DNA of 64,000 nt from JAIBJN01 sp963775625 (GCA_963775625.1 CAVZJM010000002.1:62001-126000); one strand, 5' to 3'. Counted from the first letter of the stretch, positions 8,363-17,744 are shown. Numbers and translations are program-made. The notes: generated by a model from the sequence alone, not told the origin.

Positions 8363-9519
8363 GCGGGCGTCACCGGGAGCCTCGCCCGCAACCGGTAGCC
8401 GCCGTCCCGCAGCGGGCCCGCCTCGAGCGCGCCGCCGTAAACGGCGACCCGCTCGCGCATGCCGACAAGGCCGTGACCGCCACCGTCATCGCTGCCGGCG
8501 CCCCGGCCGTCGTCGCTCACAGTCACCTCGATGTCTCCTGCGCTGTAGCGAACGAGTACCTGCGCCCGCTCCGCTCGCGCATGCTTCAGCGCATTTGTGA
8601 GACCCTCTTGGACCAGCCGGTACGCGGTCAGGTCGACGCCGGCCGGGAGTGGTAGTGGCTCGCCCTCGATGCGCAGCTCGACCGGCAACCCGGCCTCGCG
8701 AGCCTGCTCGACGAGCTTATCCACGTGCTCAAGGCTCGGCTGGGGCGCTAGCGCCGGCGCCTCTTCGGGCCTCCTCAGTACGCCGACCATCCGGCGCATC
8801 TCCGCCAGCGCCTCTCGCCCAGTCTGCTCGACCATAAGGAGGGCCTCCCGCTCACGCTCTTGCTCGGGGCGGAGGAGCCTCCGCACCGCCGAGGCCTGCA
8901 CGGTCATGACGCTGACGCTGTGGCCGACGACGTCGTGCAGCTCTCGCGCGATCCTCGCGCGCTCCTCCGTGACGGCAGCGCGTGCTCGTTCCTCGCGCTC
9001 CCTTTCGGCCCTCGCAGCTCGCTTCTTTGCCTCGTCCGCCTCCTCGAACTTCCGGCCGAGCGCGAACCCGATCGTCCAGACGACGCCGAAAATGACGCTG
9101 GTGGCGATGAAGCCGTCGAGGTTCACGATCGGGTCCCGGTACGTGGCAAACGCGGTCACACCGATCGCGAGCACGAGCCCCGCCGCCGCCTGCCTACGCT
9201 CCCGGAGCAACCCCAGGAGGAAGACCGCCGCGCATCCCGCCAGGAAGGGGACGAAGAGGTAGGCGACGAGCCTTTCGTCGACGAACGACGTCAGGACGAC
9301 CGCGACGCCTACCGCCACCGGCGCCCCGAGCGGGAAGCGCCGTCGGAGGAAGAGCGGGCCAACGATCGCCAAGGTCGCGAGCACGTCGAACCAGAGCGGG
9401 CCCTGGGGGCCGTCCAACTGGTCCTGTCCGACCACGACACCGGCGAGGCCGAGGCCGACGGCGGCAAGGAGCAACACATCGAACCAGTAGCGGCGCGCGA
9501 ATCGCCAGAGGCTGTTCAC
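8359..9519 (-). CDS. NarL-type sensor histidine kinase, 386 aa
   Basis: Four to five membrane helices occupy residues 10-150. A coiled segment rich in Glu/Arg (165-190) leads to the HisKA_3 dimerisation motif ARIARELHDVVGHSVSVM (phospho-His about 200) and an ATPase domain with the N-box (EGLTNALKHA) and G-boxes (VSDDGRGAG, GHGLVGMRERV). It should phosphorylate the response regulator encoded just downstream. The gene is divergent from the ABC transporter pair at 9696, a frequent target of such systems, so control of drug or peptide export is likely. GTG start; TACCTT lies six bases upstream, indicating leaderless transcription. Confidence 0.9.
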   Translation of the reverse strand: MNSLWRFARRYWFDVLLLAAVGLGLAGVVVGQDQLDGPQGPLWFDVLATLAIVGPLFLRRRFPLGAPVAVGVAVVLTSFVDERLVAYLFVPFLAGCAAVFLLGLLRERRQAAAGLVLAIGVTAFATYRDPIVNLDGFIATSVIFGVVWTIGFALGRKFEEADEAKKRAARAEREREERARAAVTEERARIARELHDVVGHSVSVMTVQASAVRRLLRPEQEREREALLMVEQTGREALAEMRRMVGVLRRPEEAPALAPQPSLEHVDKLVEQAREAGLPVELRIEGEPLPLPAGVDLTAYRLVQEGLTNALKHARAERAQVLVRYSAGDIEVTVSDDGRGAGSDDGGGHGLVGMRERVAVYGGALEAGPLRDGGYRLRARLPVTPA

Positions 9520-9695
9520 AACCCGAAGGTACTCCAGAACGGGTCACATCGCCTCATCCCCGAGACCGACCTCGAGCTCGTTCGTGAGGACGACGACGAA
9601 CCGTCCCCACGCACGAGGCGAAATCGGCCTCCCGCCCGATGGCAAGCGCGTTCTCCGTCCGTACGCTCGATCGCATGCTGACGACAGGAGGACAC

Positions 9696-10643
9696 ATGAA
9701 CATCGACGCAGGAACAAACGTCGTCGAGACGTCCGGTCTCACGAAGCGCTTCGGCGCCCGGGTTGCCGTGGACGCCGTCGACCTACACGTCCCGCGCGGC
9801 TCCGCCTTTGGCTATCTCGGACCGAACGGGGCCGGCAAGACGACGCTGATCCGGATGCTGCTCGGCTTGACCCACGCAAGTGCCGGGACGATGCGGCTGC
9901 TCGGGCGGCCGGTTCCGGCGGAGCGGTCGGCGGCTCTCGCACGCGTCGGCGCGATCGTCGAGGAGCCTCGCTTCCACGGTCACCTGACCGGGCGCGAGAA
10001 CCTCACGGTAATCGCCGCGGCTCGCGGGCCGGAGGCACACGGACGCATCGACGGAGCGTTGGCGCGCGTCGGGCTCGCCCAGCGAGCAGACGAGCGCGTC
10101 AAGCGCTACTCGCTCGGGATGCGCCAGAGGTTGGGCGTCGCCCGCAGCCTGCTCGCCGACCCGGCGCTCCTGATCCTGGACGAGCCGACGAACGGGCTCG
10201 ATCCGGCAGGAATCCACGAGTTCCGCGCCATGATCCGCGGCTTCGTCGCCGAGGGCCGGACGGTCCTCCTCTCCTCACATCTCCTCGACGAGGTGGAGAA
10301 GATCTGCGACGCGGTCGCGATCGTCGACCGCGGTCGCGTCGTCATGCAGGGCTCGATCGCCGAGCTGGCCGCCGGCGGCGAGCAAACGATTCTCATCGCC
10401 ACGAGCGACGACGAACGGTCGAGCGGAATCCTCGCCGAACACCGTGCCGTCGCGTCCGCAGCACCCGGGGCCGACGGGATCCGCGTGCGTTTTCGGACCG
10501 ATGTGGAAGCCGAGGCCGCCGCGGACGACATCGGTCGTCGCCTCGTCCTCGCCGGTCTCGCCATCCGCCGCTTCGAGCCAGCCCGCGCGTCGCTCGAGCA
10601 GCGGTTCCTGGAGATCACGTCCCGATTGGAGGAAGCAGCATGA
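9696..10643 (+). CDS. ABC transporter ATP-binding protein, 315 aa
   Basis: Walker A GPNGAGKTT (about residue 47), Q-loop region, ABC signature YSLGMRQRLG, Walker B LLILDEPTNGLDP, H-loop SSHLLDE. The C-terminal 90 residues form the extra domain typical of ATPases of drug and lantibiotic exporters. AGGAGGACAC directly precedes ATG 9696; the frame is open further upstream but without such a site. The stop overlaps the start of the permease gene (ATGA). Confidence 0.92.
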   Translation: MNIDAGTNVVETSGLTKRFGARVAVDAVDLHVPRGSAFGYLGPNGAGKTTLIRMLLGLTHASAGTMRLLGRPVPAERSAALARVGAIVEEPRFHGHLTGRENLTVIAAARGPEAHGRIDGALARVGLAQRADERVKRYSLGMRQRLGVARSLLADPALLILDEPTNGLDPAGIHEFRAMIRGFVAEGRTVLLSSHLLDEVEKICDAVAIVDRGRVVMQGSIAELAAGGEQTILIATSDDERSSGILAEHRAVASAAPGADGIRVRFRTDVEAEAAADDIGRRLVLAGLAIRRFEPARASLEQRFLEITSRLEEAA

Positions 10644-11461
10644 GCACCACAACTGCCACCACAGAGCTTCCGCGGAGACTCACCCGCGGCCCGCGGCGAC
10701 CGAGGCTCGTGGGCGCCGAGTTCCTGAAGCTGCGCAAGCGCCGCGGGCTCGTCCTTTCGGCTCTCGCTCTCACGGTCGTCCCGATGATCATCGCCTACAC
10801 CGTCCTCCTGATCCTGCACGCGGTCGACGCCGCCAAGCACGGCCCTGCCGGTGGGCTCGAAAACTTCTCGGGCTCGATGGACCTGCTCTCGCAGCTAAGT
10901 GTCGTCGCAGCGATCCTCGTCGGCTCGACGCTCGGCGCGGGCGATCTCGGCTCAGGCGTCTTTCGGGAGCTGGTCGTTACGGGTCGCTCGCGGCTCGCCC
11001 TCTTCACCGCCCGAGTGCCCGCCGGACTCGGACTGGTTTTCTCGTTCGTGGGGGCCGCCTTCGCCGTCACCGCAACGGCCTCGACCGTCTTCGCGGGGTC
11101 GTCCGAGGTGCCGGGCGCAGGCATGCTCGTCTCCTCGGCCGCCTGGCTCGGGCTCGTAACCGGCCTGGCTCTCGTGCTCGCGCTTGGGGTCTCCTCGGCC
11201 CTCGGCTCGCGCGGAACCACGATCGGGATCCTGCTCGGCTGGCAGCTCATCGCCATGCCGCTGGCGCTGCAAATCGGGGTACTCGGCTCGCTCCGCGAAG
11301 GGCTCGTCGGCGCAGCAACCGAGCGCCTCGAGCCGGCGAGGTTGTTCGAGGGCGGCGCCACCGTGCCGATGTCGCTTGCTGCGGCAGTCGTCGTGATCGC
11401 CGCGTGGACGGTCGTGCCCCTCGCCATCGGCGCCTGGCGGACGTGCACGCGCGATGCGTGA
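10640..11461 (+). CDS. ABC-2 type transporter permease, 273 aa
   Basis: A cytoplasmic N-terminus with LVGAEFLKLRKRRGL, typical of ABC-2 permeases, is followed by six hydrophobic segments (about residues 45-67, 95-113, 138-160, 172-195, 203-225 and 243-262). It partners the ATPase at 9696 by a four-base overlap. Substrate unknown; the context with a NarL-type system suggests export of an antibiotic or envelope-active compound. A strong terminator follows within 25 bases. Confidence 0.88.
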   Translation: MSTTTATTELPRRLTRGPRRPRLVGAEFLKLRKRRGLVLSALALTVVPMIIAYTVLLILHAVDAAKHGPAGGLENFSGSMDLLSQLSVVAAILVGSTLGAGDLGSGVFRELVVTGRSRLALFTARVPAGLGLVFSFVGAAFAVTATASTVFAGSSEVPGAGMLVSSAAWLGLVTGLALVLALGVSSALGSRGTTIGILLGWQLIAMPLALQIGVLGSLREGLVGAATERLEPARLFEGGATVPMSLAAAVVVIAAWTVVPLAIGAWRTCTRDA

Positions 11462-11484
11462 TGCCGACTGACTGCCGAGATGCG

Positions 11485-11511
11485 AAAAGGCCCCGTGAAT
11501 CGGGGCCTTTT
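11485..11511 (+). terminator. Rho-independent terminator
   Basis: Perfect hairpin AAAAGGCCCCG - tgaat - CGGGGCCTTTT, 24 bases after the permease stop codon. It can act in both directions because the A-run and T-run mirror each other. Confidence 0.85.
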
Positions 11512-12304
11512 CCTGTAGCGGGGCACACTATGTCCCTGTTTGCGACCGTGGCGGGGCCGTCGACTGCGTCACCGAGGCAGGCTGTAGAGCCGCCTCCCGA
11601 CTGGGCGATCGCGCTCGGGCACCACCCCTTATCCCCTTCTGTTCATCTTCAGTCGATGATCTTGAACGTCAGCTGAGACTCCGTCTCGCTTACATCGACC
11701 ACCTTCAACTCTCCCTGCGCCTCCTACCGCGCAAACGCCACGGCCTCCGGCACAGGCACAATGGAAGAGGCCGGGCGGCTTCCGAGCAGGGGCGAAGTGC
11801 GATAGCCGCAGTCGCCGGCCGCTGCCCTATGGGCCGCCCGGCCTCCGCTAGTTTCGCGCTTCCACCTACTCCCTGACATCCCCCAAAGAGGGGACAGGCC
11901 GGCCCTTTGATGCAGTCCAGCGGATGAGTACCTTGCGCTCACTCGAGCCCTCGTCTTCCTAATGGGCGGCCACTCCGAGGAACGAACCACAAGCGGTAAC
12001 CAAGCGGAACGCTTGGAGGGGCCCACGAGCAGTCCCGTTCGGGCTCACCCTACTGGGCGGGAAGGAGAGCCAGACCCCGCAGTAGGGGCGCCGGGAGGCG
12101 AGCCTGCGCGGGGCGATGGTACTCGAGGCGCGCTCGAGCGCCTACGCCGGGCGCCAGCTAGCCTCGCCAAGGCGTTCGGCGCAGCCGGGGCGTGCGTGTG
12201 GGGTGCATTAATCCCGCCTAGGCTCACGAACGCACCCAGACGCTCTCGGCTAGCTGCCCGCGCCCGGGCGCGAGCGAGTAGTCGCACTCTGCGACGTCTG
12301 AGGC
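11512..12304. other. Gene-poor stretch of about 790 bases
   Basis: No frame here shows convincing coding character. The minus strand near 11650-11725 codes for a short plausible C-terminus (EAQGELKVVDVSETESQL, ending at a stop) that is preceded in frame by a stop, so it may be a gene relic. Bases 12040-12290 are rich in GC dyads, but I recognise no known RNA family. Confidence 0.4.
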
Positions 12305-13480
12305 TCAGGGCTCGAGGAAGACGGCCAGGGTGGCGGTGAATCCGTGCAGGAAGGCCTTGCCGCCGACGGGGCCGATCTCGCCGCCGCAGAAGAAGCCGGC
12401 GAGGGCCTGAGTCCCGAGCATCTCGGCGACGACGCGCGCGTCGTGGTCGGGCTCGGGAAACATGTTCGTCCCGCGGCCGTTGCAGGTGAAAAGCAGCGCC
12501 CCGGCTGGCCGCGCGCGGCGGGACACGCCGCCGAGCGCCCGTCGGAGATCTGCGTCCGCCGAGGCCGCGTCGCGGACGAAGAAGCGCAGGGTCTGGCCGA
12601 CCCGCACCGCGTCGCCGAGCGTGAGCGCGCCGGTCGCCTCGTCGGCGCCGAGGAGGCCGCGCATGAGGAAGTCGCTTGTGTCGTACTCGGGCCGGTTCTC
12701 GTCGATCACGAGCCCGGCGAGAAGCCCGCGCGCGGCGAGCGCCCGCTCCTCGGAGGAGAGAGCGGCGATCTCCCGGCGCAGGCGCTCGAGTGCCGGCTCT
12801 CCGGCGAGCTCGTAGACGACGTTGCCCTCGCAGCGGGTGATCACGGCCTCGCGTCCGATCGGCCGGCAGCCCTGCGAGACGACGGTGAGCACCGGCAGGC
12901 CCGTGACGAGCGCGCCGACGGCGCCCTCCGCGTGCACCTCGTCCTCCAGGACGAGCGCCTGCGCGCCGGGCCGGCGCCCGCCGGCGGCGATCCCCCCGAC
13001 GAGCGGGACCCGCTCGTGCGCCTCATTCAGCCCCGTCAGGAACGGCCCGACCGGGAACGTGAAGGGATCGACGAGCAGCGCGACCAGCCCCGGATCGTCC
13101 AGCTCGGGAAAGCCCGCCACCGCTATCCCCTCCTCCGTCTGCACGGCTGCGGTGTGGAAGCACTCGATCTCCGCGCCCGGCAGGACGCCCGCCCAAACGG
13201 CCACCGCAGGACCCTCCTCGAGCTCGCGGTCGCGCGCGACCACTCCCTCGGCGACGCAGCCGAGCAGGTGCCGGGGCGCGAGCTCCGCGCGGACGGCCTC
13301 GGCGGCCGCCTCGGCCTCCTCCAGGTGCGCCGGGGAAAGGAAGACGAACGCGAGGTCGACCTCGGCCCCGCCCAGCGCGCCGCCGCGAGCCTCGCGCGCC
13401 GCCTCCGTGGCGGCGTCCCAGGCCGACTCCGAGGCCGACAGACCGGCCCCAATCCGGCAGGCGAGCGTCTGCGACGCCAT
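12305..13480 (-). CDS. FIST domain signal-sensing protein, 391 aa
   Basis: The N-terminal FIST_N region covers about residues 20-220 (VDLAFVFLSPAHLEEAE, then HLLGCVAEGVVARDRELEEG) and the FIST_C region about 225-365 (LFTCNGRGTNMFPEPDHDAR, then LAGFFCGGEIGPVGG). FIST proteins are thought to bind small ligands such as amino acids and usually pair with signalling domains; here the domain stands alone. The ATG start has TAGACT six bases upstream (13487-13492), a leaderless promoter. No partner gene is adjacent. Confidence 0.88.
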   Translation of the reverse strand: MASQTLACRIGAGLSASESAWDAATEAAREARGGALGGAEVDLAFVFLSPAHLEEAEAAAEAVRAELAPRHLLGCVAEGVVARDRELEEGPAVAVWAGVLPGAEIECFHTAAVQTEEGIAVAGFPELDDPGLVALLVDPFTFPVGPFLTGLNEAHERVPLVGGIAAGGRRPGAQALVLEDEVHAEGAVGALVTGLPVLTVVSQGCRPIGREAVITRCEGNVVYELAGEPALERLRREIAALSSEERALAARGLLAGLVIDENRPEYDTSDFLMRGLLGADEATGALTLGDAVRVGQTLRFFVRDAASADADLRRALGGVSRRARPAGALLFTCNGRGTNMFPEPDHDARVVAEMLGTQALAGFFCGGEIGPVGGKAFLHGFTATLAVFLEP

Positions 13481-13924
13481 CGCGCCAGTCTACGTCGGCA
13501 AAGACGGCCACGTGATCGACGAGAGGTCGCCGCCGGAGGCCCGCGTAGGGGAACTCGCTTCGGCTTGGCGCGTGTCCAAGCTTCGGCACCGGAGACTGAT
13601 GGGCCGCGCCACTCGAAACCCGCGTTTGATCGAGATCAGGACGTGGGACCGGCTCCGCGCGGGCGAGCACGATGGGGGAGAAAGCCCGCCGGCGCCTAGG
13701 GATCGAGCCGAACCATGACCGCTTCGTCGACGTCGACGACTGCGCAGTGCCCCACCGCGGCCGGTTCCGGGTTCACGACCCGCGTCTCGCCGGAGGGCCG
13801 AGCCTGCTCACCCGTGCGGCGCCTAAACGCGCGTGCGCAGATCTACCGTTCTCTCATGAGAATATGCGCCGCCGCGTTCGCGCGAGGCGCCACGAGACGC
13901 TCGCGAGTCGCGCGGAGGACCCGC
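13481..13924. other. Intergenic stretch of about 440 bases
   Basis: Open frames exist on both strands, but none shows a start signal, conserved motif or coding-like composition that I can defend. The first bases hold the promoter of the FIST gene. Confidence 0.4.
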
Positions 13925-14251
13925 TCACTCCGCCGCGAGACCGAACGGGCTGCCCTCCGAGTCGCGGCAGATCGCCCAGCGCTCGCCCGGGTGGACGACG
14001 CTCCCTCCGAGCTCGACGACGCGCTCGAGCGCCCGCGCGAGATCCGGGACGAGGAAGTACGGCAGCGAGAAGCGATCACCCGGGCCCCGGCCACGCTCGT
14101 GCAGCCCGAGCGACGGGCGATCGGCGTGGGTCTGCAAGCCCTGGCCTTCCCCCTCCCTCCGCTCGTCGAGCGAGACGTCGAGCAGGATCTCCCAGAAGCG
14201 GCGGGCGCGGGCCAGGTCGTCAGCGGGGAACTCGATCAGCTCGAGTGGCAT
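13925..14251 (-). CDS. VOC (glyoxalase/bleomycin-resistance fold) protein, 108 aa
   Basis: A single VOC half-module pair: ELIEFPADDLARARRFWE, then LDVSLDERREGEGQGL, and a C-terminal strand ERWAICRDSEGSPFGLAAE. The length fits small VOC proteins that act as dimers. Metal ligands at the usual His/Glu positions are not all visible, so the role may be binding rather than catalysis. I prefer ATG 14251, where homology begins and TATCGT lies eight bases upstream; the frame is open to 14341. Confidence 0.8.
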   Translation of the reverse strand: MPLELIEFPADDLARARRFWEILLDVSLDERREGEGQGLQTHADRPSLGLHERGRGPGDRFSLPYFLVPDLARALERVVELGGSVVHPGERWAICRDSEGSPFGLAAE

Positions 14252-14599
14252 GGCGATAGACGATACGGCCTCGCGCCACGTCACGCCTCCTCGGGGCCGG
14301 GGAGGTCGATCGTTCCCGGGTGAACCTGCTGTCTCGATCATCGCTCACGGAGCTCTTGGGGATACTTCCTCGGGGTGGCAACGACGGAGTCTCTCCTCCC
14401 AAGGAGAATCGTCCTGGCTTCGGAGCCTCCACCAGACCCGGGATGGCTCACGCCCAGCAGGGGCCTGATCACCTCGTCGATAGCAACTCCTGCCCGCGGC
14501 TGCAGCGCGGAACAGCGGCGCTGCTGCACTCCCGCAGTTCCGTTCGCGGGTGGGCTGCGCTCCACGAGTGGGAGAGTCGGCGTGCTGCGGCTCGGCGGG
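14252..14599. other. Intergenic stretch of about 350 bases
   Basis: No frame with a start signal and recognisable motif is seen. Contains the promoter region of the VOC gene on its left side and the 3' flank of the formate dehydrogenase gene on its right. Confidence 0.4.
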
Positions 14600-15802
14600 C
14601 TAGAGATCCTTGAAGCGTGCTGCTTCGTCGGAGCCGCCGGTGGCGTCGCCGGCGCTATACGAATGAGCGCCGGCGCCCGCTAGCGTGCCGCGATCGACGA
14701 TCAGGTATTCCTCGCGTATCGGACGACCATCAAACCAGCACTCCAGGATCTCGCGCACTCCGGCCGCATAGCGGGCTTGCGCGGACAGAGACGACCCCGA
14801 CACGTGTGGCGTCATCCCGTGGTGGGGCATCGACCGCCAGGGATGATCCCTGGGAGCCGGCTGCGGGAACCAGACGTCCCCGGCATACCCGGCAAGCTGG
14901 CCGCTTTCCAGCGCCCGCGCGATCGCATCGCGGTCGCAGATCTTGCCCCGGGCGGTGTTGACGATGTACGCGCCGCGCTTCATCTTGGCGATCAGGGCGT
15001 CGTCGAATAGGTGCTCGGTCTCAGGATGGAGGGGCGCGTTGATCGTGACCACGTCGCAGACACGCACCATCGACTCGGCGTCCGGGTGGTAGGTCACGCC
15101 GAGCTCGCGCTCGACCTCCTCCGGGAGTCGGTGTCGATCGGTGTAGTGCAGTCCCACCTCAAACGGCTTCAACCGCCTGAGTACAGCGGAACCGATCCGG
15201 CCGGCAGCGACTGTCCCGACTTGCATTCCCTCGAGGTCGTATGACCTGGCGACGCAGTCAGCGATGTTCCATCCGCCCTTGACGACCCACTGATACGAGG
15301 GGATGTAGTTGCGCACCAGCGCCAGGATCATCATCACCACATGCTCGGACACGCTGATGCTGTTGGAATAGGTGATCTCGGCGACGGTGATCCCACGCTC
15401 GATCGCCGCTTCCAGATCAACGTGGTCCGAGCCGATCCCCGCCGTGACAGCGAGGTTCAGCCCCGGCGCCTTCGCGATCCTCTCAGCCGTCAGGTAGGCA
15501 GGCCAGAACGGCTGGGAGATGACGATCTCAGCGTCCGGGAGCTCTCGCTCGAAGACGGAGTCCGGCCCGTCCTTGTCCGACGTGACAACAAACGCGTGGC
15601 CACGCTCCTCGAGGAACCGCCGCAGCCCGAGCTCCCCGGAAACGCTGCCCAGAAGCTCACCCGGCTCGAAGTCGATCCGCTCGGGGGTCGGCGTGGTCTG
15701 ACCGTCGGAGTAGCGCTCGATCCTGGGAATCGCGTCCCGAGCGTACGATCTCGGATACCCGTCAACAGGATCCTCGTACAGGACGCAGAGAACCTTTGCC
15801 AC
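14600..15802 (-). CDS. fdh: NAD-dependent formate dehydrogenase, 400 aa
   Basis: Metal-free D-2-hydroxyacid-dehydrogenase-fold formate dehydrogenase (formate + NAD to CO2 + NADH). Hallmarks: AKVLCVLYEDPVDGYP at the N-terminus, ISQPFWPAYLT (substrate site), GIGSDHVDLEAA, HVVMMILALVRNY, a dinucleotide-binding loop GTVAAGRIGSAVLRRL, NTARGKICDRDA, and the catalytic His in MTPHVSG. The length and the ARYAAGVREILECWFDGRPI tail match the bacterial and plant enzyme. One Gly of the usual GxGxxG reads Ala, as in known members. The GTG start follows GAAGGTGAGG. It stands alone; it may supply NADH or remove formate in a methylotrophic or one-carbon context that is not visible here. Confidence 0.92.
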   Translation of the reverse strand: MAKVLCVLYEDPVDGYPRSYARDAIPRIERYSDGQTTPTPERIDFEPGELLGSVSGELGLRRFLEERGHAFVVTSDKDGPDSVFERELPDAEIVISQPFWPAYLTAERIAKAPGLNLAVTAGIGSDHVDLEAAIERGITVAEITYSNSISVSEHVVMMILALVRNYIPSYQWVVKGGWNIADCVARSYDLEGMQVGTVAAGRIGSAVLRRLKPFEVGLHYTDRHRLPEEVERELGVTYHPDAESMVRVCDVVTINAPLHPETEHLFDDALIAKMKRGAYIVNTARGKICDRDAIARALESGQLAGYAGDVWFPQPAPRDHPWRSMPHHGMTPHVSGSSLSAQARYAAGVREILECWFDGRPIREEYLIVDRGTLAGAGAHSYSAGDATGGSDEAARFKDL

Positions 15803-16145
15803 CTCTGCCTCACCTTCGCCCTGGCATGGCCCACGGATTCTAGACCTCTCCGTCAGCGCAGTTCGCGGGTTGGACGACGGCCGCGGGAACGATCCGCTCG
15901 CGGCGGCCATTGCCGGAGGGTGACGCCGCCGGCGACGCTATCTCGGACTCGCGCCCGATCTGACGTCGGCGAATGGGGAGCCTCCTGTCGAGCTCGACTG
16001 GCGTGCCTTCTGCGCTCGCTACTTTCCCGGACGCCGTCGCCGGTACGATCTCGAAGCAGTGGTCGCGTACGGCGTTCGCAGCTCCGTTGGTGCGCAAGCC
16101 CGCCTCGAACCGTGAACATTCAACAACCTCAGCCGCGGTGACTTG

Positions 16146-16295
16146 ATGGCTGCGCGGGCGCTCCGGCAAATCCTCACGCGGAAGATGAAGTGCCCGCACT
16201 GCCGGAAGCGGCTCGGCTTCTTTCCGCCGCCTACGGCGTGCCCACATTGCGGACGCCAGATCTACAAAACAAGCGACAGACGGCGGAGATACTGA
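16146..16295 (+). CDS. Small zinc-ribbon protein, 49 aa
   Basis: Two CxxC knuckles (MKCPHCRKRLGF and TACPHCGRQIYK) spaced 17 residues apart form a treble-clef-like zinc ribbon. A basic, aromatic tail (SDRRRRY) follows. The start is ATG 16146; ATG 16179, just before the first knuckle, is possible. It is convergent with the broken radical-SAM gene. Function unknown. Confidence 0.55.
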   Translation: MAARALRQILTRKMKCPHCRKRLGFFPPPTACPHCGRQIYKTSDRRRRY

Positions 16296-16495
16296 CTAGC
16301 CACCGAGACCTGACCATCACCTCCCGGTGAGGTCTTCCGCGCGGCGCCTACCCCAGCGCCGCCTCGGCATCGCCCCTCGACCGACAGGTCGAGGCAGCGG
16401 ACGTCGTGGCCCACCCGCCGCAGCAAGGCGGCGGGCGAGACCACGTGCAGCGGCTGGTGGCCGAGCTCGTACGTCGAGACCAAGAGAACCCGCAT
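16262..16495 (-). pseudogene. N-terminal fragment of a radical-SAM protein (CUAEP/CCAEP-tail type)
   Basis: The first 40 residues (MRVLLVSTYELGHQPLHV, then LRRVGHDVRCLDLSVE) match the start of B12-binding-like radical-SAM proteins that are often encoded next to ATP-grasp genes. Similarity ends near 16376 and an unrelated frame then runs to a stop. The radical-SAM core with its CxxxCxxC cluster site is gone, so the product cannot be active. It starts 16 bases after the ATP-grasp stop, in the same direction, as in an operon. A deletion removed the rest. Confidence 0.6.
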
Positions 16496-16511
16496 ACAGC
16501 CAGGCTGCCCG

Positions 16512-17744
16512 CTACCCGTCCGACGGCTCCCCGATCACGATCTCGAGCCGACCGTGGGCGGTACGCAACGCTTCTTCGACCTCCTCGGGCGTCTCGCCGC
16601 GGGCGAAGAGGAAGCCGAGGTAGCGGTCGCCCTCGGGCAGCGGCCGAACCGGCCGGCCGCGCGCGATCGAGATCTCGAGCACGGTCACCCCGGGTACCGC
16701 CAGGGCCTCGTCCTGCCCGCGCACCTCCTCGAGCACTCCTGCCCTCGGAATCGGCAGCATCATCACCCCGGAGGCGGCCTCCTCGCGGGCGAGGCCGTCG
16801 AGGGGAAGCCCGAGGGCGTGGCGGAGGATGAGCTCCTCGAGGCTCACGCCCAGCCCGAAGCGCAAAGACCGCGAGCAGAGCCCGCCGATCGAGCGCGCAG
16901 CGAGCTCGAGCAGCCACGCTCGGGTGCCGTCGATCCTGAGCTCGGCGTGGATCGGCCCCTCGACTAAGCCGAGGGCGGAGGTGGCACCGGCGGTCAGGCG
17001 GGTGATCGACTCGAGAGTCGCGGCCGGCAGGCGCGAGGGGGTGACGTAGATCGTCTCCTCGAAGTAGGGACCCTCGAGGGGATCGGGCTTGTCGAAGACC
17101 GCCAGCACCTCGAGGGCGCCGCCCCGAAGCAGGCCCTCGACAGCAACCTCGACGCCTGGGAGGTAGCACTCGACGAGCAGCGGCCCATCCGGGTCCTCCC
17201 CAGCCTCGCGCAGGATCTCCCGGATCCGCGCGGCGGCCGCGGCGGCGGCGGGCGGGTCGTCAGCGCGGATGACGCCACGGCTCGCCGAGAGCGAGACGGG
17301 CTTAACGACGCAGGGAGAGCCGACCTCGGCGGCGAGGAGGGCGACGTCCGCTCGCGGGCCCGCGATCCGGTACTCGGGCTGGGGAAGGCCGGCGGCCGCG
17401 AACGCCCGGCGCATCGCCGCCTTATCCCGCGCTGCCGCCACCGCCTCGGACGGGTTGTGCGCGAGGCCGAGGCGTTCGGCGGCGAGCGCGGCGACGAGGA
17501 CACCGTGATCGTCGACCGCCACGACGGCGTCGAGGGGCGTCCGCTCGGCGAGGGCGACGATGGCCTGGGCGGCGGCCTCCGGGCGGCGCAGGTTCACGCG
17601 CAACGCCCGGTCTCCCATCACCCCGACAAGCGCCTGCCGCCGCTCGGAGGCGACCACCACTTCGGCGCCGAGCGCCGCCGCCGCGTCGAGGAAGTCCGCC
17701 GCCCGGTACGCCGCCGTGGGCAGCAGAAGAAGCAGGCAGGACAC
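16512..17744 (-). CDS. ATP-grasp domain protein, 410 aa
   Basis: The N-terminal preATP-grasp fold (residues 1-105) is followed by an ATP-grasp domain with CVVKPVSLSASRGVIRADD (nucleotide-binding Lys and glycine-rich loop), LLVECYLPGVEVAVEGLLRG and AELRIDGTRAWLLELAARSI (metal-binding Glu). Members ligate a carboxylate to an amine or thiol through an acyl phosphate. Substrate unknown. TAGGAT stands five bases before the GTG start, so transcription is probably leaderless. The expected radical-SAM partner downstream is truncated. Confidence 0.85.
   Translation of the reverse strand: MSCLLLLLPTAAYRAADFLDAAAALGAEVVVASERRQALVGVMGDRALRVNLRRPEAAAQAIVALAERTPLDAVVAVDDHGVLVAALAAERLGLAHNPSEAVAAARDKAAMRRAFAAAGLPQPEYRIAGPRADVALLAAEVGSPCVVKPVSLSASRGVIRADDPPAAAAAAARIREILREAGEDPDGPLLVECYLPGVEVAVEGLLRGGALEVLAVFDKPDPLEGPYFEETIYVTPSRLPAATLESITRLTAGATSALGLVEGPIHAELRIDGTRAWLLELAARSIGGLCSRSLRFGLGVSLEELILRHALGLPLDGLAREEAASGVMMLPIPRAGVLEEVRGQDEALAVPGVTVLEISIARGRPVRPLPEGDRYLGFLFARGETPEEVEEALRTAHGRLEIVIGEPSDG

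Noticed and set aside
9584..9695. Longer N-terminal frames for the ABC ATPase
   Set aside because: AGGAGG stands directly before ATG 9696 and ATPase similarity starts soon after; upstream residues have no support.
12040..12295. GC-rich dyads suggesting a structured RNA
   Set aside because: No conserved features of RNase P RNA, tmRNA, SRP RNA or 6S RNA could be matched, and high GC alone gives such dyads.
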